Shown: positions 1-6,793 of the stretch, piece after piece
How the letters are laid out: each line of letters starts with the position of its first letter
Numbering within the stretch: the stretch's first letter is position 1
Origin: Desulfobacteraceae bacterium
GTDB taxonomy: Bacteria; Desulfobacterota; Desulfobacteria; Desulfobacterales; Desulfosalsimonadaceae
Length of the DNA stretch: 6,945 bases
Assembly (NCBI GenBank): GCA_011389605.1
Contig: JAABTZ010000174.1
Span: 1-6,945 of the forward strand
Reading direction: 5' to 3'
Notes under the pieces: generated by a model
What the model was told of the DNA's origin: nothing
The model's database searches: none
Seen by the model: the letters and a program-made list of their open reading frames with translations, nothing else
Translations under genes and position numbers: made by a program

Positions 1-59
1 CTGGAAAGCGTGTGTGTCTGATAAGGGCACCGAGGGTTCGAATCCCTCTCTCTCCGCCA
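1..59 (+). tRNA. tRNA-Ser (anticodon GGA), 3' portion only
   Basis: This is the 3' part of a class II tRNA cut by the window edge. The anticodon loop CTGGAAA is at 1-7, giving anticodon GGA at 3-5, which reads UCC/UCU serine codons. It is followed by the 3' strand of the anticodon stem and a long variable arm: GTGTC at 14-18 pairs with GGCAC at 26-30, the hallmark of tRNA-Ser and tRNA-Leu. The T-arm is GAGGG / TTCGAAT / CCCTC at 32-48. The acceptor 3' strand is 49-55, the discriminator base is G56, and CCA is encoded at 57-59. A run of seven T follows at 61-67. The 5' half (acceptor, D-arm) lies outside the window. Confidence 0.95.
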
Positions 60-123
60 CTTTTTTTGCTGAGGCAGAAGGCACCAATCAAACAGAATCC
101 TTCCCCACCATCTGTGCTCCTGG

Positions 124-176
124 AAATACCGCTGAAAACCGCCGGCCTGAAAACGAAAAAACATGCCGGTATTTTT
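124..176 (+). terminator. Inverted repeat with T-rich tail in the dnaX leader (possible tRNA terminator)
   Basis: AAATACCG at 124-131 is the exact reverse complement of CGGTATTT at 167-174, and GU pairs at 122-123 with 175-176 could lengthen the stem. The right arm merges into TTTTT at 172-176. The 35-base loop contains a second possible pairing, CCGGC 142-146 with GCCGG 165-169, and the 8-base direct repeat CTGAAAAC at 132-139 and 147-154. The hairpin could end tRNA transcription or form a leader structure ahead of dnaX. The long loop makes a classic intrinsic terminator doubtful. Confidence 0.3.
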
Positions 177-188
177 AAAAGAAAAAGC

Positions 189-194
189 TATGAT
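189..194 (+). promoter_or_regulatory. Possible -10 box (TATGAT) for the dnaX operon
   Basis: TATGAT matches the sigma-70 -10 consensus in five of six positions and lies 34 bases before the dnaX start. No convincing -35 box is found 16-18 bases upstream, where the sequence is GC-rich and overlaps the right arm of the inverted repeat. It is a weak call; read-through from the tRNA is an alternative. Confidence 0.25.
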
Positions 195-228
195 ACAAAA
201 ACAATCAAGGATTTGAGGCATCACCGGC

Positions 229-2025
229 ATGGCTTATCTGGTTTTTGCTCGAAAATACCGTCCTCAGCAGTTTGAAGATGTCATTGGTCAGGCCCATATT
301 ACCAGCAGCCTGGCCAATGCCGTAACCACCGGGCGCCTGGCACATGCCATCCTTTTTTCAGGCCCCAGGGGAACAGGCAAAACCACGGTTGCCCGTATTC
401 TTGCAAAATGTGTCAACTGCAAAAACGGACCCGTGGCGGCACCATGCAATAAATGCCCTTCCTGCCTGGAAATCACGGCAAGCAGTGCGGCCGATGTGTT
501 TGAAATCGACGGAGCTTCAAACAACAAGGTGGAAAACGTCCGGGAACTGCGGGAAAACGCCAAATACAAGCCTGCCTCCAGCCCTTATAAGATCTTTATA
601 ATAGACGAAGTCCACATGCTAAGTGATGCGGCCTTCAATGCTCTTTTAAAAACCCTGGAGGAACCGCCGGCCCATGTACTGTTTTTCTTTGCCACAACAG
701 AGCCCAACAAAATCCCCATAACCATTCTTTCCAGATGCCAGCGCTACGATTTCCGGCGCGTTGCCATTGACGCTATCACAGCTCACCTGGCCCATATATG
801 CGGGCAGGAACAGATGCAGATCAGTCAAAACGCGCTTACAATTATTGCAAGGGAGGCTGACGGCAGCATCCGGGATGCCCTGAGCCTGCTTGATCAGATT
901 GTAACATGTGCCCCCGGGCAGATCAGTGACGATCAGGTGGTGGATATGCTCGGGGTAATTGACCGCCAGATCATTTTTGACGCAGCCGATGCACTGTTTT
1001 CAGGTGATGCCGCCTCCCTGGTTGGCATCTCCGATGCCCTGTACCGCCAGGGCAGGCACCTTATGAAATTTTATGCAGAACTAATAGTTCATTTCAGAAA
1101 CCTGCTGCTTATCAAAATGGGCGGAGCCGGAAAAGCCCTCACAGATGTTCCGGAGCACGAAAAACAATATATGACCAGGCAGGTTGAAAATGTTGCCCAG
1201 CCTTATCTCAGCCAGATTGTCAACACCCTCTTTGCCGACGAATGGAAAATCCGGCAGTCTGTTTCGCCAAGACATGCCCTGGAAATGACTTTTTTCAAGC
1301 TTCTGGAGATTCAGCCCGCGCTTTCCATTGACACCCTTATTGAAAAGCTCGATAAGCTGAAACAGGAAATGGCCGGCCATGCCTTGCCTGGTAAAACCGC
1401 TGTTTCAAAGTCCGTACCAGAGCCTGCCGCAACCCCGGAGCCAAACCCTGTGGCGCCGGAAGAACCAATACCAACTCCACAACCTGATTCCGCAAACGCC
1501 CCACAGTCAGCTCGGGAAGTTCTGCCGGCAGGATCTATTGCAAACATACCAGCTGTTGAGGCCCTGCCGGAACAAACCCCGGAGCCGTCAGCGGAAAAAC
1601 CGGAAGATCCACCACAGCCTATTGAGGAGCCGGCATCCAAGCAAGAGCTGTGGGCAGCTCTGAAAAAACATATTACTTCCCGCAAGCCAGCCCTGGCTGC
1701 CTGCATGGGTGAAAGCCAACTCCGGGAGATAAAAGACAACTGCCTTGTGATTGACATAAAATCATCGGGCAGCAACATCCAGCTCCTTGACCGGAAGAAA
1801 AACATAGCAAGCATTGAACAGCTGTGCGGCGATTTTCTTTCCAGATCCGTGCGCATTGAGCTAAACATAGAAAAGCAGTCCAATCACACTGAAAAACACA
1901 AACAAGAAGCCAGAGACCTTAAGCAGGAAGCTTTGAACCATCCCCTGGTGGAAGCGGCTGTCAAGACATTTAACGGCAAAATCGTGGATATCAGGATTTT
2001 ACCAACAGGAGGCGACGCATCATGA
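229..2025 (+). CDS. dnaX: DNA polymerase III subunit tau (clamp-loader ATPase)
   Basis: This is the AAA+ ATPase that, with delta and delta-prime, loads the beta sliding clamp and tethers the replicative polymerase. Walker A is GPRGTGKT at residues 45-52. The zinc cysteines C64, C73, C76 and C79 fall at the same numbers as in E. coli. Walker B IFIIDEVHM is at 122-130 with D126/E127. The arginine-finger motif SRC is at 168-170, and sensor 2, GSIRDALS, is at 212-219. The clamp-loader collar lies at about 235-370. A Pro/Glu-rich linker (about 397-470) leads to a C-terminal domain (472-595) that should bind the polymerase and helicase. The 598-residue length fits full tau. ATG at 229 has GAGG at 215-218, and MAYLVFARKYRP is the usual family N-terminus. 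No canonical A AAA AAG frameshift site for a gamma form is visible. It is the first gene of the operon and overlaps ybaB by ATGA. Confidence 0.97.
   Translation: MAYLVFARKYRPQQFEDVIGQAHITSSLANAVTTGRLAHAILFSGPRGTGKTTVARILAKCVNCKNGPVAAPCNKCPSCLEITASSAADVFEIDGASNNKVENVRELRENAKYKPASSPYKIFIIDEVHMLSDAAFNALLKTLEEPPAHVLFFFATTEPNKIPITILSRCQRYDFRRVAIDAITAHLAHICGQEQMQISQNALTIIAREADGSIRDALSLLDQIVTCAPGQISDDQVVDMLGVIDRQIIFDAADALFSGDAASLVGISDALYRQGRHLMKFYAELIVHFRNLLLIKMGGAGKALTDVPEHEKQYMTRQVENVAQPYLSQIVNTLFADEWKIRQSVSPRHALEMTFFKLLEIQPALSIDTLIEKLDKLKQEMAGHALPGKTAVSKSVPEPAATPEPNPVAPEEPIPTPQPDSANAPQSAREVLPAGSIANIPAVEALPEQTPEPSAEKPEDPPQPIEEPASKQELWAALKKHITSRKPALAACMGESQLREIKDNCLVIDIKSSGSNIQLLDRKKNIASIEQLCGDFLSRSVRIELNIEKQSNHTEKHKQEARDLKQEALNHPLVEAAVKTFNGKIVDIRILPTGGDAS
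2007..2012 (+). promoter_or_regulatory. Ribosome binding site of ybaB inside dnaX
   Basis: AGGAGG lies nine bases before the ybaB ATG at 2022 and within the last codons of dnaX. It is a near-perfect Shine-Dalgarno sequence and fixes the ybaB start, supporting translational coupling through the ATGA overlap. Confidence 0.75.
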
Positions 2026-2333
2026 AAAATATGGGGAAACTCATGAAACAGGCCCAGCAGCTACAAAACAAAATGTCAAAGCTGCAGGAGGAAATGGCGG
2101 AAAAAACCATAGAAGCCACGGCCGGCGGCGGCATGGTAAAGGTGGTGGCCAATGGCAAACAACAGGTGGTATCCATCCAGATTGAAAAAGAAGTTGTTGA
2201 TCCCGAAGATGTTGAAATGCTCCAGGACCTTATTCTTGCAGCTGTCAACGACGCCCTGAACCGTGCCCAGGCAATGGTCTCCGAGGAGATGAACAAACTC
2301 ACCGGCGGTATGAACCTTCCGGGAATGACGTAG
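2022..2333 (+). CDS. ybaB: YbaB/EbfC family nucleoid-associated protein
   Basis: This is a small DNA-binding protein of the YbaB/EbfC family. Family members form dimers that bind DNA and contribute to nucleoid organisation. The 103-residue length is typical. The N-terminal helix (1-28) is rich in Gln, Lys and Met and opens MKNMGKLMKQAQQLQ. It is followed by the conserved strand region AGGGMVKVVANGKQQVVSIQI (about 34-54, Gly-rich turn then beta strands), the acidic turn VDPEDVEMLQDL (about 59-70) and a C-terminal helix with AVNDALNRAQ, ending in a Gly/Met-rich tail. Placement between dnaX and recR is the classic conserved order in many bacteria, which suggests a link to DNA replication or repair, though its exact job is unsettled. 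It begins four bases before dnaX ends. Confidence 0.96.
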   Translation: MKNMGKLMKQAQQLQNKMSKLQEEMAEKTIEATAGGGMVKVVANGKQQVVSIQIEKEVVDPEDVEMLQDLILAAVNDALNRAQAMVSEEMNKLTGGMNLPGMT

Positions 2334-2359
2334 GATATGAAACAGGAATTGCATTTTTA

Positions 2360-2959
2360 ATGAAGCACTATCCAGAGGCCATGTACCGTCTTATCCGGCA
2401 GTTTTGCAAGCTGCCCGGCATCGGGGAAAAATCAGCGGAACGTTTTGTAATGTATCTGCTCACAGCACCGGAGCCCGAGGTAAACTCCCTTGCAGCAAGC
2501 ATCCGGGAGCTTAAAAAACAGGTAACTGTCTGCAACACCTGTTTTTGCTTCAGCGACAGCCAGACCTGCCGCATATGCCGTGATCCTGCAAGGGACAGCA
2601 GCCTTGTCTGCGTGGTTGAAAGCCCGGCAGACATGGCTGCTGTTGAAAAATCAGGCGCATTTACCGGCGTATACCATGTGCTTCAGGGACTGCTTTCCCC
2701 CATGGACGGAATAGGCCCGGACGAACTACGTATCCGGGAGCTGATCGCCAGGGTGTCGTCCGGAAACGTAAAGGAAGTTGTCATTGCAACAAGCACCAGC
2801 GTTGAAGGCGAATCCACGGCTGATTATATTTACAAATCCCTGAAACCCTTTTCCGTAAACGTTACCAGGATAGCCTCCGGTGTTCCCATGGGCGGGGAGC
2901 TTAAATACATTGACCAGGTCACCCTTAAAAAAGCCATGGAGGCCCGGCGTGCGGTGTGA
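2360..2959 (+). CDS. recR: Recombination mediator protein RecR
   Basis: RecR works with RecO (and RecF) to load RecA on SSB-coated single-stranded DNA during gap repair. The 199 residues match the family length. A helix-hairpin-helix at about 15-30 contains KLPGIGEKSAERF. A four-cysteine zinc finger uses C58, C61, C70 and C73. The Toprim domain (about 82-175) includes VVESPADMAAVEKSG, the conserved loop HVLQGLLSPMDGIGPDE and ATSTSVEGEST; the last usually reads ATNPTVEGEAT, so two positions differ. The C-terminus keeps GVPMGGELKYIDQVTL. The ATG at 2360 gives the family-like start MKHYPEAMYRLI. AGGA at 2344-2347 is about 12 bases upstream, a rather long gap. The gene follows ybaB by 26 bases, and its last codons carry the start of the next gene. 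Confidence 0.97.
   Translation: MKHYPEAMYRLIRQFCKLPGIGEKSAERFVMYLLTAPEPEVNSLAASIRELKKQVTVCNTCFCFSDSQTCRICRDPARDSSLVCVVESPADMAAVEKSGAFTGVYHVLQGLLSPMDGIGPDELRIRELIARVSSGNVKEVVIATSTSVEGESTADYIYKSLKPFSVNVTRIASGVPMGGELKYIDQVTLKKAMEARRAV
2938..2942 (+). promoter_or_regulatory. Ribosome binding site that sets the GTG start of the YkgJ gene
   Basis: GGAGG lies six bases before GTG 2949, within the recR coding sequence. This ideal spacing favours GTG 2949 over the in-frame ATG at 2880, which would add 23 residues with no family resemblance and a 80-base overlap with recR. Confidence 0.7.
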
Positions 2960-3398
2960 AGTCACACCTGATGACCTGTTTGAATGTCAGCAATGCGGGC
3001 AGTGCTGCTGCGGCTATGGGGGCACATATCTTTCGGGGGCAGACATTGAAAATATCTCAGGGTATCTTCAAATTTCAAGGGATGAATTTCTTGAAAAATA
3101 CTGCTCCCCTTCGGCAGGCCGCTACGTGCTTGCCCAGAAACAGGACGGATTTTGCGTATTCTGGGACAGGCTTTGCACCATCCACCCGATCAAACCAAGG
3201 ATGTGCATGGCATGGCCGTTTATTGAAAATATCCTGCACAATCCTTCAGCCTGGGACGTAATGGCACAGGCATGTCCGGGCATGCGTACCGGATTTGACC
3301 CGGAAGACATAATTGCCATTCTTAAGGCAAAGCTTACAGAACTCCAGCAGGTGCGAAACCGCAATGATCTGGCGGCAAAAAACGGTGAATTTTTATGA
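2949..3398 (+). CDS. YkgJ-type cysteine-cluster protein (CxxCxxCC family), function unknown
   Basis: This is a 149-residue predicted soluble protein of the YkgJ/UPF0153 family, which is thought to bind zinc or an iron-sulfur cluster through its cysteines; no reaction is established. The signature is C13QQC16GQC19C20, here followed by an extra C21. A second group is C69, C76 and C86 in the pattern FCVFWDRLCTIHPIKPRMC. The segment TIHPIKPRMCMAWP is the usual second family block, and a further cysteine lies in the family-like ACPGM at 108-112. There is no signal peptide or membrane segment. GTG 2949 is chosen because GGAGG sits six bases upstream and the cluster then lies near the N-terminus as expected. 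The gene overlaps recR by 11 bases and murI by ATGA, so it is translated with them. The host operon gives no clear clue to its role. Confidence 0.85.
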   Translation: MRCEVTPDDLFECQQCGQCCCGYGGTYLSGADIENISGYLQISRDEFLEKYCSPSAGRYVLAQKQDGFCVFWDRLCTIHPIKPRMCMAWPFIENILHNPSAWDVMAQACPGMRTGFDPEDIIAILKAKLTELQQVRNRNDLAAKNGEFL

Positions 3399-4180
3399 TC
3401 GGCATTTTTGACTCAGGAATTGGCGGGCTTACAGTAGTCAAAGCCTTTATGGACACACTTCCGGGGCATGACATACTTTATTTCGGAGATACGGCCCGGA
3501 CCCCTTACGGTACTAAAAGCGGAAGAACGGTGATCGAATACTCGATTCAAAACACCGAGTTTCTGATTGAAAAAGGTGCAAAAATAATTGTAATGGCATG
3601 CAACACCGCTTCCAGCGTGGCCACCGAAACCCTTAAAAAACGTTTTGACCTGCCCATATACGAGGTGATCAGCCCGGCCGTGGACCTGGCCCTGGGGCAA
3701 ACCAAAAACAACCTTATCGGAGTCATAGGCACCAGGGCCACCATTGAAAGCGGAATCTACGAGAAAAAAATCAGCGGCCTGCGCCCGGAAGCCAGAATCC
3801 ACTCGGCTGCATGCCCCCTGCTTGTACCCCTGGTTGAGGAAGGATGGATCGGCAGGCCGGAAACCCGCATGATTGTCAAAAAGTATCTCCACCCGTTAAA
3901 GGTGCGGCAGATAGATACCCTGATCCTTGGCTGCACTCATTATCCTGTGATAAAATCAATTATTTCCCGCAAAATAGGCAAAAAAGTAAATATTATAGAT
4001 TCCTCGGTGGCCCTGGCAGCACAGATCCGGCAGTTTCTTGCAGACAACCCGCAAACCGATGATGGTCTTGGCAAAAATGCAACAGCGAGTTTCTATGTTT
4101 CAGATATAACCAGGCAGTTTGAGAAAACCGCGGCAAGCGTTATACGTCGTAAAATAAAACTCACCAGGGTGGACCTATAA
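3395..4180 (+). CDS. murI: Glutamate racemase
   Basis: This cofactor-independent cytoplasmic racemase converts L-glutamate to D-glutamate for the peptidoglycan stem peptide. At 261 residues it has the usual size. The N-terminal motif IGIFDSGIGGLTV carries D6/S7. GDTARTPYG is at 31-39. The first catalytic cysteine is C69 in MACNTASS. GTRATIESGIY is at 112-122, and VEEGW with E149 at 147-151. The second catalytic cysteine is C180 in GCTHYPVI with H182. All expected active-site residues are present, so the enzyme should be active. ATG 3395 overlaps the YkgJ stop (ATGA) and has GGTGA at 3384-3388 as a fair ribosome binding site. It is the last gene of the operon, ending 39 bases before the end of the convergent chloride transporter gene. 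Confidence 0.96.
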   Translation: MIGIFDSGIGGLTVVKAFMDTLPGHDILYFGDTARTPYGTKSGRTVIEYSIQNTEFLIEKGAKIIVMACNTASSVATETLKKRFDLPIYEVISPAVDLALGQTKNNLIGVIGTRATIESGIYEKKISGLRPEARIHSAACPLLVPLVEEGWIGRPETRMIVKKYLHPLKVRQIDTLILGCTHYPVIKSIISRKIGKKVNIIDSSVALAAQIRQFLADNPQTDDGLGKNATASFYVSDITRQFEKTAASVIRRKIKLTRVDL

Positions 4181-4219
4181 AATAGAGTCAGCTTCTGATG
4201 GAACAGCAAAAAGCCGATT

Positions 4220-5983
4220 TCAATGCTGGCTTTGAACCATGAGTTCATTTCTGTACTTGTCAAGCAAGGTCGCCTTGGAAATCATGCCCACAAACCGCCC
4301 ACCTGATACCACGGGCATACTAAACAGATTTCCTTCATCCATACGATCTAACACATCTGCAAGTTCTGCATTAAGATCAACTGCTTCTACATCCGATTCC
4401 ATGACCTGCTCCAGAAAAACCGTTTCATACAGCAAAAGATCAAACAAATAGGGCCTTATATCATCTAAATGAATCATGCCTTCAAACTGACCTGTTTCAG
4501 GGTCGGTCACGGGAAAATAATTTCTGTGGGACCGCTGAACAACCTTGATGAAATCTCCCAGAAGCATGTCGCGGGCCACGGTTTTGCAATCGGTTTCCAC
4601 AAGCTCTGCTATGCTTAAATCCGCAAGAACCTTTGCATCTGTTCTTGGCCGCAGGTAAAGCCCCTTTTCAACCAATTCCCGGAAATAAAAGGATGCCGGT
4701 TCCCAGGCATGGCATATGGTCGTGGAAAGAGCAGATACAAGAATCAGTGGTAAAATGGTTTCATATCCGCCGGTAATCTCCACTATGAGAAAGATTCCCG
4801 TCAGGGGGGCCTGCAGGATACCACTTACCAGTCCGGCCATGCCCAGAAGAGCAAAGCACCCTTCGTCAGCCCATGACAGCCCCGGCCACAGGAAATCCAC
4901 AAATCTGTGATACATTACCCCGGAAAAACTGCCTATAACAAGACACGGGGCAAAAATGCCCCCTGATCCGCCCCAGCCAAGGGTTAAGGATGTGGCTGCA
5001 ATTTTGGCAGCCACCAGCAGCACAACCAGACTCAGGCCAGGTGCAAAGGAGCCCTCAACCATCTTCTGAATAAAATGATACCCTTCCCCAAGCACTTCCG
5101 GCAGCATCAAACCGATTCCGCCAACCATGCATCCGCCGAAAAACGCCCTTATCCATACAGGCAAAGCAATCTTTTCAGACACATTATGGGAATGGATCAA
5201 AGCCCGGGTAAACAAAATGGAAATGGTGGCCGTGAGCAGGGCCAGGCCCACGGCAGCAAGGGTGGTGGTCACATCCACGTCAAAACGAAGATGCTGGAAG
5301 GCAATCTGGTTTCCCTGCAGCAGTCGGCTGACCTGGGCACCGGAAACAGATGCAACTGCAATGGGAACAATGGTTAAAGCCGACCACTCGCCAAGAATTA
5401 TTTCAATTGTAAATACCAGGCCTGCAATGGGGGCATTAAAAATTGCTGCCAGGGCGCCTGCGGAACCGCATCCGACAAGGGCAATGCGCTGGCGTTCGTT
5501 CAGGCCGAAAAATCGGGCGATGTTTGAGCCTATGGAGGCGCCGCTTGTGACAACCGGGGCCTCAGGTCCGGCAGAGCCGCCGCTTCCGATGGTAAGACAG
5601 CTTGAGATCAGGCGGGAAAAAGCCGAACGAAACCTCATACGGCCGCCCTGCCTTGATACGCTGTAGACCACCTCTGGGACTCCGTGTCCGGCCCCCTCCT
5701 GTGTGATTTTTCCCAGAAACAGAGATGAAAGCATGGCACCGGCGCCCGGCAGAAGAAAAACCCACCAGTGGGCACGTATCCTGCCCAGCTGTTCGGCCAT
5801 GAAATGAAGACCGGTGTTTAAGGCAACCGCGGCCAGACCGCTGCAGATGCCAACAAGAGCACCAATGGCGATGAGCAGCAGACGGTCGTCCATGGGCATC
5901 CAGAGCCAGTGAAACGGTTTGCCCTTTATTTTTGATTTCGAAAAAATTGCCAATGCCTTTAATAATCGACCATAAAAGTCCAA
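4220..5983 (-). CDS. ClC-type chloride channel/antiporter with C-terminal CBS pair
   Basis: This integral inner-membrane protein has the ClC fold (about residues 32-435, many hydrophobic helices) followed by two CBS domains (about 455-515 and 525-580), which usually bind adenine nucleotides. Motif 1 is GHGVP at 99-103; in E. coli ClC it is GSGIP, so the central Ser is His. Motif 2 is GPEAP at 139-143; E141 matches the gating glutamate (E148 of ClC-ec1), while its neighbours differ from GREGP. In FTIEII (191-196), E194 matches E202 and I195 replaces the internal proton glutamate E203. Motif 3 is SGGIFAP at 340-346, and Y433 fits the chloride-coordinating Tyr445. The start is uncertain: TTG 5983 gives 587 residues but has no clear ribosome binding site. 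TTG 5953, ATG 5899 and ATG 5893 are alternatives, the last two removing most of the N-terminal helix. The gene is 29 bases downstream of the HTH-IIA gene and surely co-transcribed with it. Confidence 0.93.
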   Translation of the reverse strand: MDFYGRLLKALAIFSKSKIKGKPFHWLWMPMDDRLLLIAIGALVGICSGLAAVALNTGLHFMAEQLGRIRAHWWVFLLPGAGAMLSSLFLGKITQEGAGHGVPEVVYSVSRQGGRMRFRSAFSRLISSCLTIGSGGSAGPEAPVVTSGASIGSNIARFFGLNERQRIALVGCGSAGALAAIFNAPIAGLVFTIEIILGEWSALTIVPIAVASVSGAQVSRLLQGNQIAFQHLRFDVDVTTTLAAVGLALLTATISILFTRALIHSHNVSEKIALPVWIRAFFGGCMVGGIGLMLPEVLGEGYHFIQKMVEGSFAPGLSLVVLLVAAKIAATSLTLGWGGSGGIFAPCLVIGSFSGVMYHRFVDFLWPGLSWADEGCFALLGMAGLVSGILQAPLTGIFLIVEITGGYETILPLILVSALSTTICHAWEPASFYFRELVEKGLYLRPRTDAKVLADLSIAELVETDCKTVARDMLLGDFIKVVQRSHRNYFPVTDPETGQFEGMIHLDDIRPYLFDLLLYETVFLEQVMESDVEAVDLNAELADVLDRMDEGNLFSMPVVSGGRFVGMISKATLLDKYRNELMVQSQH

Positions 5984-6012
5984 TATTTTTAAAACTGATG
6001 GTGCCGTAAAAA

Positions 6013-6702
6013 CTATTTTCCACCGTCTAACCGGGCCTCTGACTCGGCAATTGTTTTGCTCAGGGTTTGCGCATCAGGCCTTTGGGCCAGAAGTTCAAGA
6101 AAATAGCTATCCCGAAGGCAGAAAGACAGCCGGGAAAGCAGGTGCAGATGCTGCCTGGAAGTGGTTGCAACAAGAATAAAAATGACATGCACCGGCTTTT
6201 TGTCCACCGAATTGAAATCAACAGGATTTTTCAAAAAAAATACAGCCATCTGGGATGCGATACTGCTCTGGCTAAGGGGCGTGCGTGGATGCGGAATGGC
6301 CACGCCGTTTCCAATGCCCGTGGACATCATCTGCTCTCTTGCCACCAGGCTTTGATAAAGCATCTGACGATCGGCCCGGGTGTCGATATTCTTCATTGCA
6401 AACACAGCGGCCTCAAGGACCTGTTCAACACCCTGGGCTTCAAGGCCGTAATATATGCCCCCCCGGTCCATGATATCGGACAGGGTTTCAATACTTTCGG
6501 ACTGTTTTTCAGCTGCCGGCGCCTGGCCAGGCAGATGAAAGCTTAAATGGTTTGTCCGGGCCCATTTCCTGATTGCAGCTTCACTGAACATGCAGATATC
6601 TCCGCTGCTTTTCACCGGTATGCGGCCCTGCCGGATCCACCTTTCGATGGTGGTCGCAGGCATTTGAAGGCACTTTGCAAGTTCGTCTATTTTTAGTTCC
6701 AT
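6013..6702 (-). CDS. HTH / PTS EIIA(Ntr/Fru)-type fusion protein
   Basis: This 229-residue two-domain protein is predicted to be cytoplasmic. Residues 1-50 form an excisionase/MerR-like helix-turn-helix (MELKIDELAKCLQMPATTIERWIRQGRIPV followed by a wing and FSEAAIRKWA), here a predicted DNA-binding domain. A linker to about 70 leads to a PTS EIIA domain of the PtsN/fructose family (about 72-225). The phosphorylation site is H138 in GIGNGVAIPHPR, and the second conserved block is PVHVIFILVATTSRQHLHLLSRL (about 170-192), with H185/H187 near the site. No EIIB or EIIC gene is present, so it is more likely regulatory than sugar-transporting. That is known for PtsN, which acts on potassium transport in E. 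coli. ATG 6702 lacks a strong Shine-Dalgarno. It is first in a two-gene unit with the ClC gene and has its own near-consensus promoter. Confidence 0.9.
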   Translation of the reverse strand: MELKIDELAKCLQMPATTIERWIRQGRIPVKSSGDICMFSEAAIRKWARTNHLSFHLPGQAPAAEKQSESIETLSDIMDRGGIYYGLEAQGVEQVLEAAVFAMKNIDTRADRQMLYQSLVAREQMMSTGIGNGVAIPHPRTPLSQSSIASQMAVFFLKNPVDFNSVDKKPVHVIFILVATTSRQHLHLLSRLSFCLRDSYFLELLAQRPDAQTLSKTIAESEARLDGGK

Positions 6703-6755
6703 AAAATCGATTCTGCTTTTTGTGATCAGGCAGCTTTTTTATCATACGACAAATC

Positions 6756-6770
6756 CCCTGCCTTCCAGGG
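6756..6770 (-). other. Small GC-rich hairpin in the 5' leader of the HTH-IIA/ClC operon
   Basis: On the minus strand CCCTG pairs with CAGGG around the five-base loop GAAGG, within the predicted untranslated leader (about 85 bases). It has a 5-bp stem and no T-run after it, so it is not a terminator by itself. It may affect mRNA stability or be chance. Confidence 0.25.
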
Positions 6771-6793
6771 CCAGCTTAATTCATAAACAAAAT

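Noticed and set aside
60..228. 4.5S SRP RNA gene (ffs), which sits near dnaX in some bacteria
   Set aside because: The conserved GGAAGG/AGCA tetraloop region of SRP RNA is not present in this leader.
1660..1671. Possible programmed frameshift in dnaX at CTG AAA AAA CAT (A6 run), and a second A-rich site near 1798-1803
   Set aside because: Neither fits the X XXY YYZ pattern in the dnaX frame (a G precedes each AAA codon), and no hairpin or upstream Shine-Dalgarno arrangement like that of E. coli was seen. A -1 shift at the first site does not stop immediately.
1311..1883. 190-residue open frame on the minus strand inside dnaX
   Set aside because: Serine/glycine-rich low-complexity shadow of the Pro/Glu-rich linker of dnaX; no recognisable domain or ribosome binding site.
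4204..4233. Possible bidirectional terminator between murI and the ClC gene (AAAGCC 4210-4215 with GGCTTT 4228-4233; alternative CAGCA with TGCTG)
   Set aside because: The stems are only 5-6 bp with loops of 12-15 bases, no clear T-run follows on either strand, and half of it lies in the ClC coding end. Some terminator must serve this convergent junction, but this one is too weak to assert.
5127..5666. 179-residue plus-strand open frame opposite the ClC gene
   Set aside because: Antisense shadow of a strongly supported membrane protein; composition (Arg/Ala/Pro-rich) reflects the reverse complement of hydrophobic codons.
5562..6023. 153-residue minus-strand frame starting at GTG 6023, overlapping the ClC start in another frame
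   Set aside because: After the first 30 residues it is a Cys/Gly/Arg-rich shadow of the ClC membrane region. It is kept only as a note on the uncertain ClC start.
6712..6740. Terminator-like CTGC/GCAG stem followed by six T on the plus strand
   Set aside because: The stem is only 4 bp with a 13-base loop, and no plus-strand transcript is expected to end here.
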